A DNA stretch of 56,733 nt from DASRJG01 sp032124015 (GTDB taxonomy: Bacteria; Acidobacteriota; Polarisedimenticolia; Polarisedimenticolales; DASRJG01). Positions 18,055 to 26,646 of the stretch are shown piece by piece; position 1 is the stretch's first letter; every line of letters begins with the position of its first letter. A program made the position numbers and the translations under genes. The stretch is from the NCBI GenBank assembly GCA_032124015.1, contig JAQBEH010000034.1, positions 1 through 56,733 of the forward strand. The letters run 5' to 3'. A model generated the notes under the pieces. The model searched no databases and was not told the DNA's origin. It saw only the letters and a program-made list of their open reading frames with translations.

Positions 18055-18531
18055 ATGAAGACTCGAATCGCCGTCCTCGTGAGCGTTTTCATCGCCATTT
18101 CGCGAGTTGGTGCCGCTTCCGGAGGCGGTTCGGCCCCTGAGAATACGCCGGTCAAGGTTGCTGTTGCTGTTTCACCGCAGAAGATCGGCGCGGGGGCCGA
18201 TACGGTGGTCACAGTCAGGCTCGACCCGAAACCGGGAATCAAGCTGAACAAGTATCCGAAGATCAAACTGCAAATTCCCGCCGTTCCCGGCCTCGTGGAC
18301 GCAGCGGAACAGTCGTTGGGAAATCCCGCGCCCCCTCCGGCCGATCAACTCGACGCGAACTACTTCCACGGAAGCATCGACCCCCTCACGATCACGCTGC
18401 ATCTCGACGCGCTGGCGGTGAAGGGTCAACACGACATCCTAGCCAAGCTGAGCTACTTCTACTGCGTCGCGGCGTCCGGCTACTGCGCTCCCGCCAAGAC
18501 CGAACTGAAGATCCCCGTCACGGTTCGCTGA
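18055..18531 (+). CDS. DsbD N-terminal (alpha) domain-like periplasmic protein
   Basis: A 158-aa exported protein: signal peptide over about residues 1-20, then an immunoglobulin-like fold. Two cysteines C137 and C144 lie in the motif FYCVAASGYCAPAKTE, matching the redox-active cysteine pair of the DsbD alpha domain. DsbD-alpha passes electrons to periplasmic oxidoreductases; here the domain stands alone without the membrane and thioredoxin parts. ATG at 18055 is chosen from the promoter position; an in-frame ATG at 18046 overlaps the -10 box. The 3' end overlaps the convergent GHMP kinase gene by 14 nt. Confidence 0.7.
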   Translation: MKTRIAVLVSVFIAISRVGAASGGGSAPENTPVKVAVAVSPQKIGAGADTVVTVRLDPKPGIKLNKYPKIKLQIPAVPGLVDAAEQSLGNPAPPPADQLDANYFHGSIDPLTITLHLDALAVKGQHDILAKLSYFYCVAASGYCAPAKTELKIPVTVR

Positions 18532-19525
18532 CGGCGACTCCCCGTCGCGCCACGCGCACCGGAAGCAGGGTGGCGCCGGTTCGTGCGATCGCTTCGGCGA
18601 CGTCGTCACGCCGCCCCTCCCGCGCGAAGGCCACCATGCATCCCCCGCCTCCGGCGCCGCAGACCTTGGCGCCCAAGGCGCCGGCCCGCCGCGCGGCACG
18701 GTCGGCCGCGCGGAGCGCGTCGGTGGCAACCGACGGCGCGAGGCTGTAGCGGAGCCGGCCTTCTTCGCCGAGAAGGCGTCCGGTCTCGTCGAGATCCCCC
18801 GCGATCAGCGCATCGCGCATCGAACGCGCCAGTCGCGCGATCGTTTCCATGCACCGCGTCGTCGCCGCGTCTTTCTCGACGTACCGCCGGAACATGTCCC
18901 AGTTGGAAAACCCCGATTGCCGAGGCTGCCCGGTGTAGGCGAGCACCAGTCGGCTCGAAAGCTGTTGCGCATGAGGAAGCGGCTGGCGCGCCACGCCATC
19001 GAGACGGTGCTGGTAGCCCGCCAAGCCTCCCCAAAGCGCCGCGAGGTAGTCCTGGTTTCCCGTCGGCACCCCGATCTCCCGCGTCTCGAGGTTCATGACC
19101 CGCCGCAACAACGCATCCTTCGAAAAACGCTCCCCCGTGGCGCCCGCGAGCGCGGCACCGGCGGCGATGCCCAGCGCCGAAGATCCGCCGAGACCAGCGC
19201 CGGCCGGAGCTTCCGCTTGGCAGGTGAGCGTTAACGGGATCCCCGGGGCGAAAGCATGGGCGAGCCGGACGAGCCACGACAGCGGGCCGCGGAAGGCCGA
19301 AACGGCAAGAGGCAGCTCGTGAAGGACGGTCCGACTCCGATCGACGCTGCAGATCTCGAGCCGCCGGTCGCGGCGAGGCATCACGATCGCGTGCGCCCTC
19401 AGTTGCACCGCGAGGTTGACGGTGACGGCGTCCTCGATCAACTGCGAAATCGGCCAGATGTCGAGAGTTCCGCCGGCCAGATCGATGCGCGTCGGAGCGG
19501 TTGCTCGAGTGGGGCGTAGCTTCAA
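18518..19525 (-). CDS. GHMP-family sugar kinase (heptose-7-phosphate kinase-like)
   Basis: A 335-aa cytosolic kinase. The N-terminal RIDLAGGTLDIWP, the ATP-binding glycine motif PAGAGLGGSSALGIA and the C-terminal GAKVCGAGGGGCMVAF are the three GHMP signatures. The RIDLAGGTLD version resembles D-glycero-D-manno-heptose 7-phosphate kinases (HddA), suggesting a surface-sugar nucleotide role, but the substrate is unproven. The start is TTG with GGAGGG nine bases before; it begins 12 nt after the M16 peptidase stop. Confidence 0.8.
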   Translation of the reverse strand: MKLRPTRATAPTRIDLAGGTLDIWPISQLIEDAVTVNLAVQLRAHAIVMPRRDRRLEICSVDRSRTVLHELPLAVSAFRGPLSWLVRLAHAFAPGIPLTLTCQAEAPAGAGLGGSSALGIAAGAALAGATGERFSKDALLRRVMNLETREIGVPTGNQDYLAALWGGLAGYQHRLDGVARQPLPHAQQLSSRLVLAYTGQPRQSGFSNWDMFRRYVEKDAATTRCMETIARLARSMRDALIAGDLDETGRLLGEEGRLRYSLAPSVATDALRAADRAARRAGALGAKVCGAGGGGCMVAFAREGRRDDVAEAIARTGATLLPVRVARRGVAVSEP

Positions 19526-19537
19526 GGGTGCCCTCCG

Positions 19538-22129
19538 CTATCGGACGACGGCCATGGCCAATTGGTCAGCGTCGAGATAAAGCAATGCCACGCGCTTGAC
19601 GTCCTCGGCGCGAACATCGCGCAACGAATCGACGAAGCGCCGCTCATCTCCAGGTGAAAGTCCGCGCATCGCCTCGATCCCAGCTTCATAGGCGAGACTG
19701 ATCCGCGTCATGCGCCGCATCAACGCGGCGCCACGAGCGACGTTGACGGCCCGCTCGACTTCGGCGGGGGTTGGGGTCGCTTCGCGAAACGCGCGCACGC
19801 CGCTCACGATTCCCGCACGGGCTTCGTCGAGATTTTCGGGACGCGTTCCCATCGCGACGCTAAAGCGCGTTCGCCCTCCCCAGGGACGGACCGACGCACC
19901 GATCGAGTACGCGAGGCCCTTCGTCTCCCGGAGATCGAACGCCAGACGGTCGGAGAGCATCGCCACCGCGATCGTCAGCGCCGCTCGATCCGCCGTGGCA
20001 ACGTCGAGGACCGTGCCCATGGCGAGATACGCCTGGCTCTTGCCGAGCTTGGCCTCGACGAGCGAGTCCCGCCGCGATAGCGGCGGGAGCGGGGCCGCGG
20101 GAGGCACCTCACCCTTGGGAAGCGGCCCGAAATCCGCATCGAGGGCACGCACCACGTCTGCTGCTCCGACCGGGCCGATGACGGTGACGATCGCCCTCCG
20201 TCCGACGGCAAAGGCAGCGTGATAGTCGTTTAGCTCCGCAAGCGTGATCGCCTGGAGCGACGCCTCGGTTCCATGGACCGGCTTCGTGAGCGGGCTCCCC
20301 GGCGCCTCGAGGGCATCGAGCGCGGCGGCGGCCACGTCGCGTGGCGAACCCGCGCTGCGCGTGACCCGTTCTCGCATGTCGCGTCGAGCCTCGTCGAGCG
20401 CCTCCGCGGTCAACGCAGGGAATCGCACCATCTCGGCGAGCAAGGCGACGGCTTCCCGCCACTGCGACGCGGGGACCTCGAGACGCAGCCAGGAAAATTC
20501 CGGTGTCGTGTAGTAGTCGTCGAAGGGAACGGACGGATTGTCGACCGCCCTCACGCGCGCCCCGAGTGCCGCGAGTCGCGCCTCGAGCTCCGCGGGGTCG
20601 TGGACGATCGTCGCTCGGGCCATGGTCCGGTGGAGAAGATCGGTGATCCCCTCCCGCCCGGGAGGTTCGGCGGCGGCGCGCGGAACGAAGGCGACGTGCA
20701 TCGCGAACACGTCCGAATCCGACGATTGACGCACGACGTAGCGGAGCCCGTTCGCAAGCGCGCCTGCCAGCGATGCGTCCTTGGCGCTTGCCGGAGGACG
20801 CACATCCGCGGGCGGCGTCCACGGCACGCGTTTGGCGGCCAGGCCGGGCCCGGCGATCCGCGCGCGGACCACCGCCAGGCCCGCGATCAGCCGCGCGGAG
20901 GCCGCATCCCAATCCGCGGGGCCGAGCGAGCCGAGCCGCGCGGCTTCGTCCGCCAGTGACCCCTTGGGCGACCCGAGGATCGACGACGAGCGCAGCATCG
21001 CGAAGTAGTGGATCTGGTCGCGCGCAATCGCGGCGTCCGACGCGGTCCTTGCAAGGACACGGTCGATACGCGTGCGCGCTTCGCCGCCGGGACGGGTCGA
21101 TCGGATCGCCTCGCACCACGCATCGAGCACCACTGTCGGATCAACGCCCTGATCGACCCGGACATCGAGAACGACGGTCGACCACGGGGCACGACGCGGC
21201 TCAATGCCGAGGCGAGGCGCGTGGTCGGTCACGCCTCGGCTCTTTAGGGCACGCAGGAGCGGGGAGTCGTTCCCTTCCGAAGCGGCGGCGAGGAGAACCT
21301 CCGCAGCCACGGTCGTGTCGTCCCACGGCGGGGCCTCGAACGGGAACGCGGCGAGAAGGCGCGTCGGCTCCTTCTCGGTGGGCGTGATGTCCACGTTGTC
21401 CTTCGGCGGCTCGGGCCAAATCCCGGGAAGCGAAGGCGGGGCGGGTGCCGCCGGGGCGGTACCGAACGTGCGCTTCACCGCTGCCAGCATCTCGGGATCC
21501 TCGAAGTCCCCCATCACCACGAGCGTCATGTTGGCGGGGACGTAGCGTGCCTTGTAGTAGGCCCAAACGTGCTGGCGCGTGATTCCGGCGAGCGAGGCCG
21601 TCGAGCCCAACACCGGTCGCGCGATGGGAGTTCCCGCATACGCCATGGCGCGAAACGCCGCTTCGAGGTCGTACGACGGATCGGTCCGATCGCGGGCCAA
21701 TTCCTCGAGGACGATCTTGCGTTCCTTCTCGAAATTCTCGGCCGGGATCGTCGACCGGAACAGCATGTCGGCCTGGATCGCGAGCCCCTCCTCGGCATGC
21801 TCTTTGGCGACGAGCAGCATAAAAAGCGTGTGATCTTCCCGAGTCGTCGCGTTGTTGTACGCGCCCAACCGGTCGACGTCGTCGTACAACTGCCGCTGCG
21901 TTCGGGCCTCCGTCCCGTCGAAAAGCAGGTGCTCGAGGAAGTGCGACGCTCCGGAGGACTGGGAATCCTCGTCGATGACACCCGCGCCGACGATGACCGC
22001 GGAGGCGACCATCGGGTTCGCATGATGCGGGATCAGAACGACACGCAGGCCGTTCTCGAGCGTCTGCTCGGAGGCACCACACGGTGCCGCGGCCATGAGG
22101 ATCGCGAGAACGAGAACGTGTCGGTGCAC
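19538..22129 (-). CDS. M16 family zinc metallopeptidase, exported
   Basis: Two fused M16 halves, 863 aa from a GTG start. A signal peptide (VLVLAILMAAAPCGASE) is followed by the catalytic half with the inverted zinc motif HFLEH (H63, E66, H67) and the third ligand E143 in IVLEEL. The second half lacks HxxEH and is the usual inactive partner domain. GTG at 22129 is preferred because GAGGGA lies about seven bases before it and the signal peptide follows; an ATG at 22156 has no ribosome binding site. It probably degrades peptides in the periplasm or at the outer membrane. Confidence 0.92.
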   Translation of the reverse strand: MHRHVLVLAILMAAAPCGASEQTLENGLRVVLIPHHANPMVASAVIVGAGVIDEDSQSSGASHFLEHLLFDGTEARTQRQLYDDVDRLGAYNNATTREDHTLFMLLVAKEHAEEGLAIQADMLFRSTIPAENFEKERKIVLEELARDRTDPSYDLEAAFRAMAYAGTPIARPVLGSTASLAGITRQHVWAYYKARYVPANMTLVVMGDFEDPEMLAAVKRTFGTAPAAPAPPSLPGIWPEPPKDNVDITPTEKEPTRLLAAFPFEAPPWDDTTVAAEVLLAAASEGNDSPLLRALKSRGVTDHAPRLGIEPRRAPWSTVVLDVRVDQGVDPTVVLDAWCEAIRSTRPGGEARTRIDRVLARTASDAAIARDQIHYFAMLRSSSILGSPKGSLADEAARLGSLGPADWDAASARLIAGLAVVRARIAGPGLAAKRVPWTPPADVRPPASAKDASLAGALANGLRYVVRQSSDSDVFAMHVAFVPRAAAEPPGREGITDLLHRTMARATIVHDPAELEARLAALGARVRAVDNPSVPFDDYYTTPEFSWLRLEVPASQWREAVALLAEMVRFPALTAEALDEARRDMRERVTRSAGSPRDVAAAALDALEAPGSPLTKPVHGTEASLQAITLAELNDYHAAFAVGRRAIVTVIGPVGAADVVRALDADFGPLPKGEVPPAAPLPPLSRRDSLVEAKLGKSQAYLAMGTVLDVATADRAALTIAVAMLSDRLAFDLRETKGLAYSIGASVRPWGGRTRFSVAMGTRPENLDEARAGIVSGVRAFREATPTPAEVERAVNVARGAALMRRMTRISLAYEAGIEAMRGLSPGDERRFVDSLRDVRAEDVKRVALLYLDADQLAMAVVR

Positions 22130-22175
22130 GGATAATCCCTCGAGGCGGGCGGTCATGGTACACCGGCGCGAGCCC

Positions 22176-22181
22176 TATAAT
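22176..22181 (+). promoter_or_regulatory. Perfect -10 box upstream of the diheme gene
   Basis: TATAAT lies 25 nt before the ATG of the small cytochrome gene, placing transcription start about 19 nt upstream of it. No good -35 hexamer is seen at 17 nt, so an activator may be needed. Confidence 0.4.
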
Positions 22182-22206
22182 CTTCGTTCACCGTTTTGGA
22201 GCCGGC

Positions 22207-22437
22207 ATGAACCGTAGGCAGCTGGTCCTTCTCGCCATCATCGCTCTTGTGGCCGCGTTCATCGCCTGGCTCGCGTGGTCGAGCCGGCAGCCTCCGCTGC
22301 TGCCGGACGACGAGGTGCACGCCACCTTCGAGAGCGCCGGCACCTGCCTGGACTGCCATGGACGAGAAGGCGCCGTGCCGCAATCGCCGAAACATCCGCT
22401 CGGGGAGGATTGCGTTCGCTGTCACGGCAGCCGCTAG
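22207..22437 (+). CDS. Membrane-anchored diheme c-type cytochrome, minimal
   Basis: A 76-aa protein with an N-terminal membrane helix (residues 5-24) that also acts as a signal anchor. Two haem-binding motifs follow on the periplasmic side: C47-x-x-C50-H51 and C69-x-x-C72-H73. Two histidines between or before them (H38, H63) could act as distal ligands. It resembles a fragment of NapC/NrfH or DmsE-type multihaem proteins but is complete, with GGAG before the ATG. It likely passes electrons in the periplasm; no cytochrome biogenesis genes are near. Convergent with the Nudix gene (4-nt overlap). Confidence 0.8.
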   Translation: MNRRQLVLLAIIALVAAFIAWLAWSSRQPPLLPDDEVHATFESAGTCLDCHGREGAVPQSPKHPLGEDCVRCHGSR

Positions 22438-23078
22438 CGCCCGCTCCACGGGTCGACCGGCGCACCCAGCACCGCAAGTAATTCTGCGACGATCATCGCC
22501 GTGGCGCCCCACAGCTTGGCGCCGCCCAGATCGAAGTACGGGACCTCGATCGCTGAGCCCTCGCGCTCGCGCAACTCGAAGGTGAGCCCGGAGCCGCAGG
22601 CGAGACCCGACAACACGACCTCGACGATCCGGTCCACCTCACTGGCCGCCGGGCGCACGGCCGGGGGCGCTGCCGTGGTCGCGACCACGGGATGCAAAAC
22701 GTACGCACTGACCGGAATGTGCAGCGGCGTCAGATGAAGCCGGATTGATACGGCGGCTCGGCTGAGCCCCACCTCTTCTTCAGCCTCGCGCAGCGCCGCG
22801 TCCTGGACGCTCTCTCCCGTTTCGACCGCACCGCCGGGAAGCGAGACCTGTCCTCGGTGGTTCGCCAGGTGAGCCCCGCGCACGGTCAGCAGAAGCGCCG
22901 TGTCGTCGCCCCGCGGGTAAAGCAGCGCGAGCCCGGCCGCCTTCCGCGCGCCGGCGGGAACGACGCCGGGCGTCCAGAACCGGCGCGGGCGAGGGGCCAT
23001 CGACGACTGGGCGTCAGGCCCCGGAAGTTCCGAAAACTGCGCCGCTGCGAGGCGGCGCTCGACTTCGTCGAATCGCAT
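22434..23078 (-). CDS. Nudix hydrolase, CoA pyrophosphatase-like (NudL type)
   Basis: A 214-aa cytosolic pyrophosphohydrolase. A full Nudix box runs from GAVETGE to REAEEEVGL (Gx5Ex7REUxEExGU). The preceding RGAHLANHRGQVSLPGG and total length match CoA-pyrophosphatase NudL/YeaB. It would hydrolyse CoA or acyl-CoA to phosphopantetheine and ADP. No strong ribosome binding site is seen before the ATG. Confidence 0.87.
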   Translation of the reverse strand: MRFDEVERRLAAAQFSELPGPDAQSSMAPRPRRFWTPGVVPAGARKAAGLALLYPRGDDTALLLTVRGAHLANHRGQVSLPGGAVETGESVQDAALREAEEEVGLSRAAVSIRLHLTPLHIPVSAYVLHPVVATTAAPPAVRPAASEVDRIVEVVLSGLACGSGLTFELREREGSAIEVPYFDLGGAKLWGATAMIVAELLAVLGAPVDPWSGR

Positions 23079-23120
23079 GTGATCACGGCCGGCGTGGCTT
23101 GGCGCCCCGCCCTGGGTCAG

Positions 23121-23768
23121 TTACGGTCGCTTGAAGGTGACGGTCACAACCTTGGTTTCCGGGTCGCCGACTCTGTGGGAGACGAACTCTTCGAGGGTCC
23201 AGGTCGTCGCATCGACGAACGTGATCACTTTCCGGACGATCGAAAGGACTCGCGACTTCTGATCGCTGAAACGCCCGGACAGGACGAGCTGTTTTTTCCC
23301 GGCATCGTAGGTCCCGTTGTAAAAAACGATCGCCGACGACGTGTCGTCGATCGAAGCGGCCGTGTACTTCCGGGTGGCTTCGTCAAAACCGAAGATCGTG
23401 ATTGCGTCAAACTGCGCTTTCATCCGGGTTTCCGATTGGGTGACCTGGACGAACACTCCGCCCATGAGGGGCTTGCCCTCCGCGGTGCCCTCGGTGTCGA
23501 GCATGCGGACATACGGACCCGAATACAGGTGGACCTTGGACGTGAATTTTCCGGACAGCCCTGCCAGGATCGCGTGTTCAGGGGTCGGTTTGGCTAGCAC
23601 CCATGGATTCGTGCCGACCTCCTGCTGAAACTTCGGCGGCGGCGATGCCGGCGTCCCGGCGGCGGCTTCAGGCTTGGCTTGACCGGCCGGGTTTTCCGCC
23701 GCCTCGACACCGCCGTAGGTCACACCCGTCGCGAGAACCAACACCGAAATCGCCCGTTCGAATCTCAT
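23121..23768 (-). CDS. Exported DUF1579-like protein
   Basis: A 215-aa protein with a signal peptide (first about 23 residues), a Pro/Ala-rich linker and one beta-rich domain. Segments such as GGVFVQVTQSETRMKAQFD, then IFGFDEATRKYTAASIDD and the GRFSDQ stretch resemble DUF1579 proteins. Function is unknown. Of two adjacent ATG codons, the second (23768) is used, since the AAGGAG is only two bases from the first. Confidence 0.65.
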   Translation of the reverse strand: MRFERAISVLVLATGVTYGGVEAAENPAGQAKPEAAAGTPASPPPKFQQEVGTNPWVLAKPTPEHAILAGLSGKFTSKVHLYSGPYVRMLDTEGTAEGKPLMGGVFVQVTQSETRMKAQFDAITIFGFDEATRKYTAASIDDTSSAIVFYNGTYDAGKKQLVLSGRFSDQKSRVLSIVRKVITFVDATTWTLEEFVSHRVGDPETKVVTVTFKRP

Positions 23769-23850
23769 CATGTCTCCTTGGGGGGCCCTTGTAGCCCGCC
23801 TTGACCAAGTCCATTGATACAAGCCAGTCCGTCAATTGCCAACCGAATCG

Positions 23851-24819
23851 TCAATTACCGTACCAATTCTTTTCCCAGGCATGGGCCTTGAGCCGATCCA
23901 CGTGCGCCGAAGTGAGCGGTCTCCCATCCGAAACCGCGGCGTTCGCCCGCGCGTGCTCGACCCGCCGCATGCCGGGGATGACCGTCGAAACTTCCGGTCG
24001 GGAGAGGACGAATCGCAGAGCCAGCTCGGGAAGGGTCGCGGCCTCGTCCCCCAGAAGAGGCACAAGCGCATCCGCGCGCCGCGCCGCTTCGGCCCGCCGA
24101 TCCTCTCGGAAATACTGGTGACGCCAGTCGCCCTCCGGGAAGCGCGTATCCGCCCGGATGGCTCCCGTCAGCGTTCCTTCGTCGAACGGCACACGCACGA
24201 TGATCCCGAGGTTCCTCTCGCGCGCGAGAGGGAATAATTCCTTCTCCGACGCGCGATCGAAAATATTGTAGATAACCTGCGCGGTCGCAAATAGCGGATC
24301 GCCTAGAGCCGAAAGCGCCGTCTCGGGCGCATGGTCATTGACCGAGATTCCCCAGTGCCGGACCTTGCCCTCGGCGACGAGCCGCTCCATCTCGTTTCGC
24401 GTCGCCGCCCATGCCGATTGTCCGAGCCACGCGTCATGCCAGACATGGAACTGCTGCAGTTGGATCGCCTCGACTCCCAGGTTGTGGCGGGATGTCTCGG
24501 TGGCAGCCCTCACGTAGTGAGCCGGGAAGACATCGGCGATCGAAGACGTCGACGCCGCGGGCCACACTCTATTCAAGGGAGGGATCTTCGTCGCGACTAC
24601 CGCGTTCGTTTGCGCCTGGGCGATGAGCCGCTCGCTGTGCCCGTCGCCGTAGGCCAGCGCGGTGTCGATGAAGGTCACACCTTCGGCAACGGCCGCGCGA
24701 ACCGCAAGCAACGCATCTTCATCCGCAACCCCGCGCCACATCGTCTTTCCCAAGCCCCACGCGCCGAAGCCGATCTCGGAGACGTCGATCCCCGTACTCC
24801 CCAATCGCCGTGTCTTCAT
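23851..24819 (-). CDS. Aldo/keto reductase
   Basis: A 322-aa NADPH-dependent oxidoreductase with a TIM-barrel fold. The catalytic tetrad is visible: D52 and Y57 in IDTALAYGDG, K78 in VATKIPP and H125 in QQFHVWHD. GGGAGGG precedes the ATG at 24819. It overlaps the hydrolase gene as ATGA. The sequence fits the large bacterial YccK/Tas-like group; the substrate is unknown. Confidence 0.9.
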   Translation of the reverse strand: MKTRRLGSTGIDVSEIGFGAWGLGKTMWRGVADEDALLAVRAAVAEGVTFIDTALAYGDGHSERLIAQAQTNAVVATKIPPLNRVWPAASTSSIADVFPAHYVRAATETSRHNLGVEAIQLQQFHVWHDAWLGQSAWAATRNEMERLVAEGKVRHWGISVNDHAPETALSALGDPLFATAQVIYNIFDRASEKELFPLARERNLGIIVRVPFDEGTLTGAIRADTRFPEGDWRHQYFREDRRAEAARRADALVPLLGDEAATLPELALRFVLSRPEVSTVIPGMRRVEHARANAAVSDGRPLTSAHVDRLKAHAWEKNWYGN

Positions 24820-25658
24820 GAACCCTCCCGACCTCGCGTGAATTGCGTCACCAAGAACTCCGCCACGCTCGAGCCGACGGCCTCGTCGACGAGGACCTCG
24901 CTGTGGCTCGCACCCGGCACGCGCAGCAGCGTGCCGAGACCCGCCGGAACCGCCGCCTGGAGCCGCTCCGCATGCCACACCGGTACGACTTCGTCGCGCT
25001 CACCATGCACGATCATCACCGGAACTTGGATCGTCGCCAGGTTTCGGTCCCCGTCAAACGTGTTCGGGTCGACGCCGAGGGCGCGAATGAACGAGCGCCG
25101 CACCAGCCCACGAAACCAGCGCCCGGGAAGCCCCTTCCCGTCGAGGTACAGGCGCGCGGCCTCCACCGGCCCGACCGGCGCGGCCAGGACGACCAGAGCG
25201 TCCCATCGCGGATCGCGCGATGCCGCCACGTACGCGCCGAGCCCGCCGAACGAAAACCCCACGACCGCGGCCGGCAGTCCGCGAAGCTCATCCCGGGTTT
25301 CTATCCAATCGCGCACCGCGCGCAGATCGTCGACCATCAGCGCCGCGTTGTAGCGCGGAACCGGCCCCGTCCGTCCGTGCCCCGGGAGATCGACCAGCAA
25401 CGCCGTCATCCCGCGGGCCACGACGTGCGTCGCGAGCGGCGCCATGCCTCCCGCGTCGCCGCCCCAGCCGTGAACCATCACCACCGTCCCCGTCGGAGCC
25501 GCGTCGGGACGCAAGAGCCAGCCCTTGAGTCGGGACTTGCGCACCGGGATCGAAAGATCCTCCACTCGCGCGAGGAGCGGCGCCGGCAAAGGCCGCGACC
25601 TTCGCCGGGGTGGGTGCAGCATGCGCCCTACGAGCGGATCGACCAGACGATCGAGCAT
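24816..25658 (-). CDS. Alpha/beta hydrolase
   Basis: A 280-aa serine hydrolase. The oxyanion strand VMVHGWGGDAGGM, nucleophile S136 in GFSFGGLG, acid in HGERDEVVP and histidine in GASHSEVL make a complete triad in the usual order. No signal peptide is seen. First gene of a two-gene operon with the aldo/keto reductase. Esterase or lipase substrate is unknown. Confidence 0.88.
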   Translation of the reverse strand: MLDRLVDPLVGRMLHPPRRRSRPLPAPLLARVEDLSIPVRKSRLKGWLLRPDAAPTGTVVMVHGWGGDAGGMAPLATHVVARGMTALLVDLPGHGRTGPVPRYNAALMVDDLRAVRDWIETRDELRGLPAAVVGFSFGGLGAYVAASRDPRWDALVVLAAPVGPVEAARLYLDGKGLPGRWFRGLVRRSFIRALGVDPNTFDGDRNLATIQVPVMIVHGERDEVVPVWHAERLQAAVPAGLGTLLRVPGASHSEVLVDEAVGSSVAEFLVTQFTRGREGS

Positions 25659-25709
25659 CGACTGATCGTAGTGGACACTCGCCGGGCCGTCGAACAGGGG
25701 TCTCCCGTG

Positions 25710-25738
25710 TTGCCCTGACCCGCCGTCTCTGCTAGAAA
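25710..25738 (+). promoter_or_regulatory. Promoter of tRNA-Thr(CGT)
   Basis: TTGCCC and TAGAAA are separated by exactly 17 nt, placing the start about 16 nt before the tRNA 5' end. It lies upstream of the integration core, so it is retained whatever is inserted. Confidence 0.55.
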
Positions 25739-25760
25739 TGCGCGTTGCTTTCCGTCCGAT

Positions 25761-25836
25761 GCCGGCATAGCTCAGTTGGTAGAGCGGCTGATTCGTAATC
25801 AGCAGGTCCCCAGTTCAAGTCTGGGTGCCGGCTCCA
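25761..25836 (+). tRNA. tRNA-Thr (anticodon CGT), CCA encoded
   Basis: A complete 76-nt cloverleaf: acceptor arms GCCGGCA/TGCCGGC, D-arm with AGCTCAGTTGGTAGAGC, anticodon stem GCTGA/TCAGC with loop TTCGTAA (anticodon CGT, reads ACG), T-arm with GTTCAAG, discriminator T and encoded CCA. The 46 nt from the anticodon loop to one base past CCA (25792-25837) recur five more times downstream, so this gene is the integration site of the adjoining island. Confidence 0.97.
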
Positions 25837-25837
25837 A

Positions 25838-26168
25838 GTCGAACATCAAGAAAATTCAATCAGGGCCTTGTTTACCTGTGCGTTTTCGCGACGTTGCGTG
25901 GGTCTCATGACCCTTGAATCTCTGAAGGCTTCATACCGTGAAATACCGTGATTTACCCCGGTTTGCGTTCCGATAAGGCCAAATTAAGACCAATGAAATG
26001 GGCCAACGCCGTGGTCGTGATCGGGCGCCTACGGTGACCATCGATCCGGCCATTCAGTGCCATTCCGGTGTCGTTCTATTGCCTCGCGGGTGACCTATCC
26101 ACTCCCACTTTTCCGGACTCCGGATCAAATCGGGACCGCGGCACTCGACACATCACTCCTGACACCGG
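25838..26168. other. Gene-free stretch after the tRNA
   Basis: About 330 nt, visibly AT-richer than the backbone, with no credible coding frame. If the island formed by anticodon-loop integration, its first part should be the P' arm of the newest element. It has no similarity by eye to the 71-nt arm of the repeats. Confidence 0.5.
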
Positions 26169-26597
26169 CTACAACCCCTTCGGCGGCTGTTCAAGACCTA
26201 GGTCCCTTGGTTCGAGCGTTCCATCCAGAATCTGACCGAGGATCCAGAGCCCCTGATCGGCCGTTTTGTAGGCCTTCGCTGCCCACTTGGTCCAGTCCAT
26301 AACTTGATCGATCACCTGCACGAACATCGGGTACCCGCGCAAGTCGCCTCGAATCGTTCGTTGTCCGCAGACGAATCGATCAATTCTCCTGACCGCGATG
26401 ACGACGTAACTGTCGAACATCGGAAAACTGGTCGGTTGATGCCAGTGGCAGTATTTCGTCGCGAACGAGTAGAAGTCGATGTCCTTCTGCCTCCTATTTC
26501 GGATGCCGGCGCGACGGACGTAGTCCACGGCCCCTGACGAGCCGTCTTTCAGCATCTTGTCCAGCTCGGCTCCCCGTTTCGCGATGTGCGCACCCAT
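26169..26597 (-). CDS. Uncharacterised protein (KYCHWHxP...DSYV family)
   Basis: A 142-aa soluble protein. The segment FATKYCHWHQPTSFPMFDSYV followed later by DLRGYPMFVQVIDQVM and a C-terminal LWILGQ resembles a widespread family of unknown function seen in accessory DNA; recognition is from memory. The reading frame stays open about 80 nt upstream of the ATG without an ATG, GTG or TTG start, so the N-terminus may be truncated. It is the last of four minus-strand genes downstream of the RHS gene. Confidence 0.6.
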   Translation of the reverse strand: MGAHIAKRGAELDKMLKDGSSGAVDYVRRAGIRNRRQKDIDFYSFATKYCHWHQPTSFPMFDSYVVIAVRRIDRFVCGQRTIRGDLRGYPMFVQVIDQVMDWTKWAAKAYKTADQGLWILGQILDGTLEPRDLGLEQPPKGL

Positions 26598-26646
26598 TTG
26601 GTCGAACGCCAGTACGTTCGTTCGGTACCCCGCACCAGCGGAGAAA

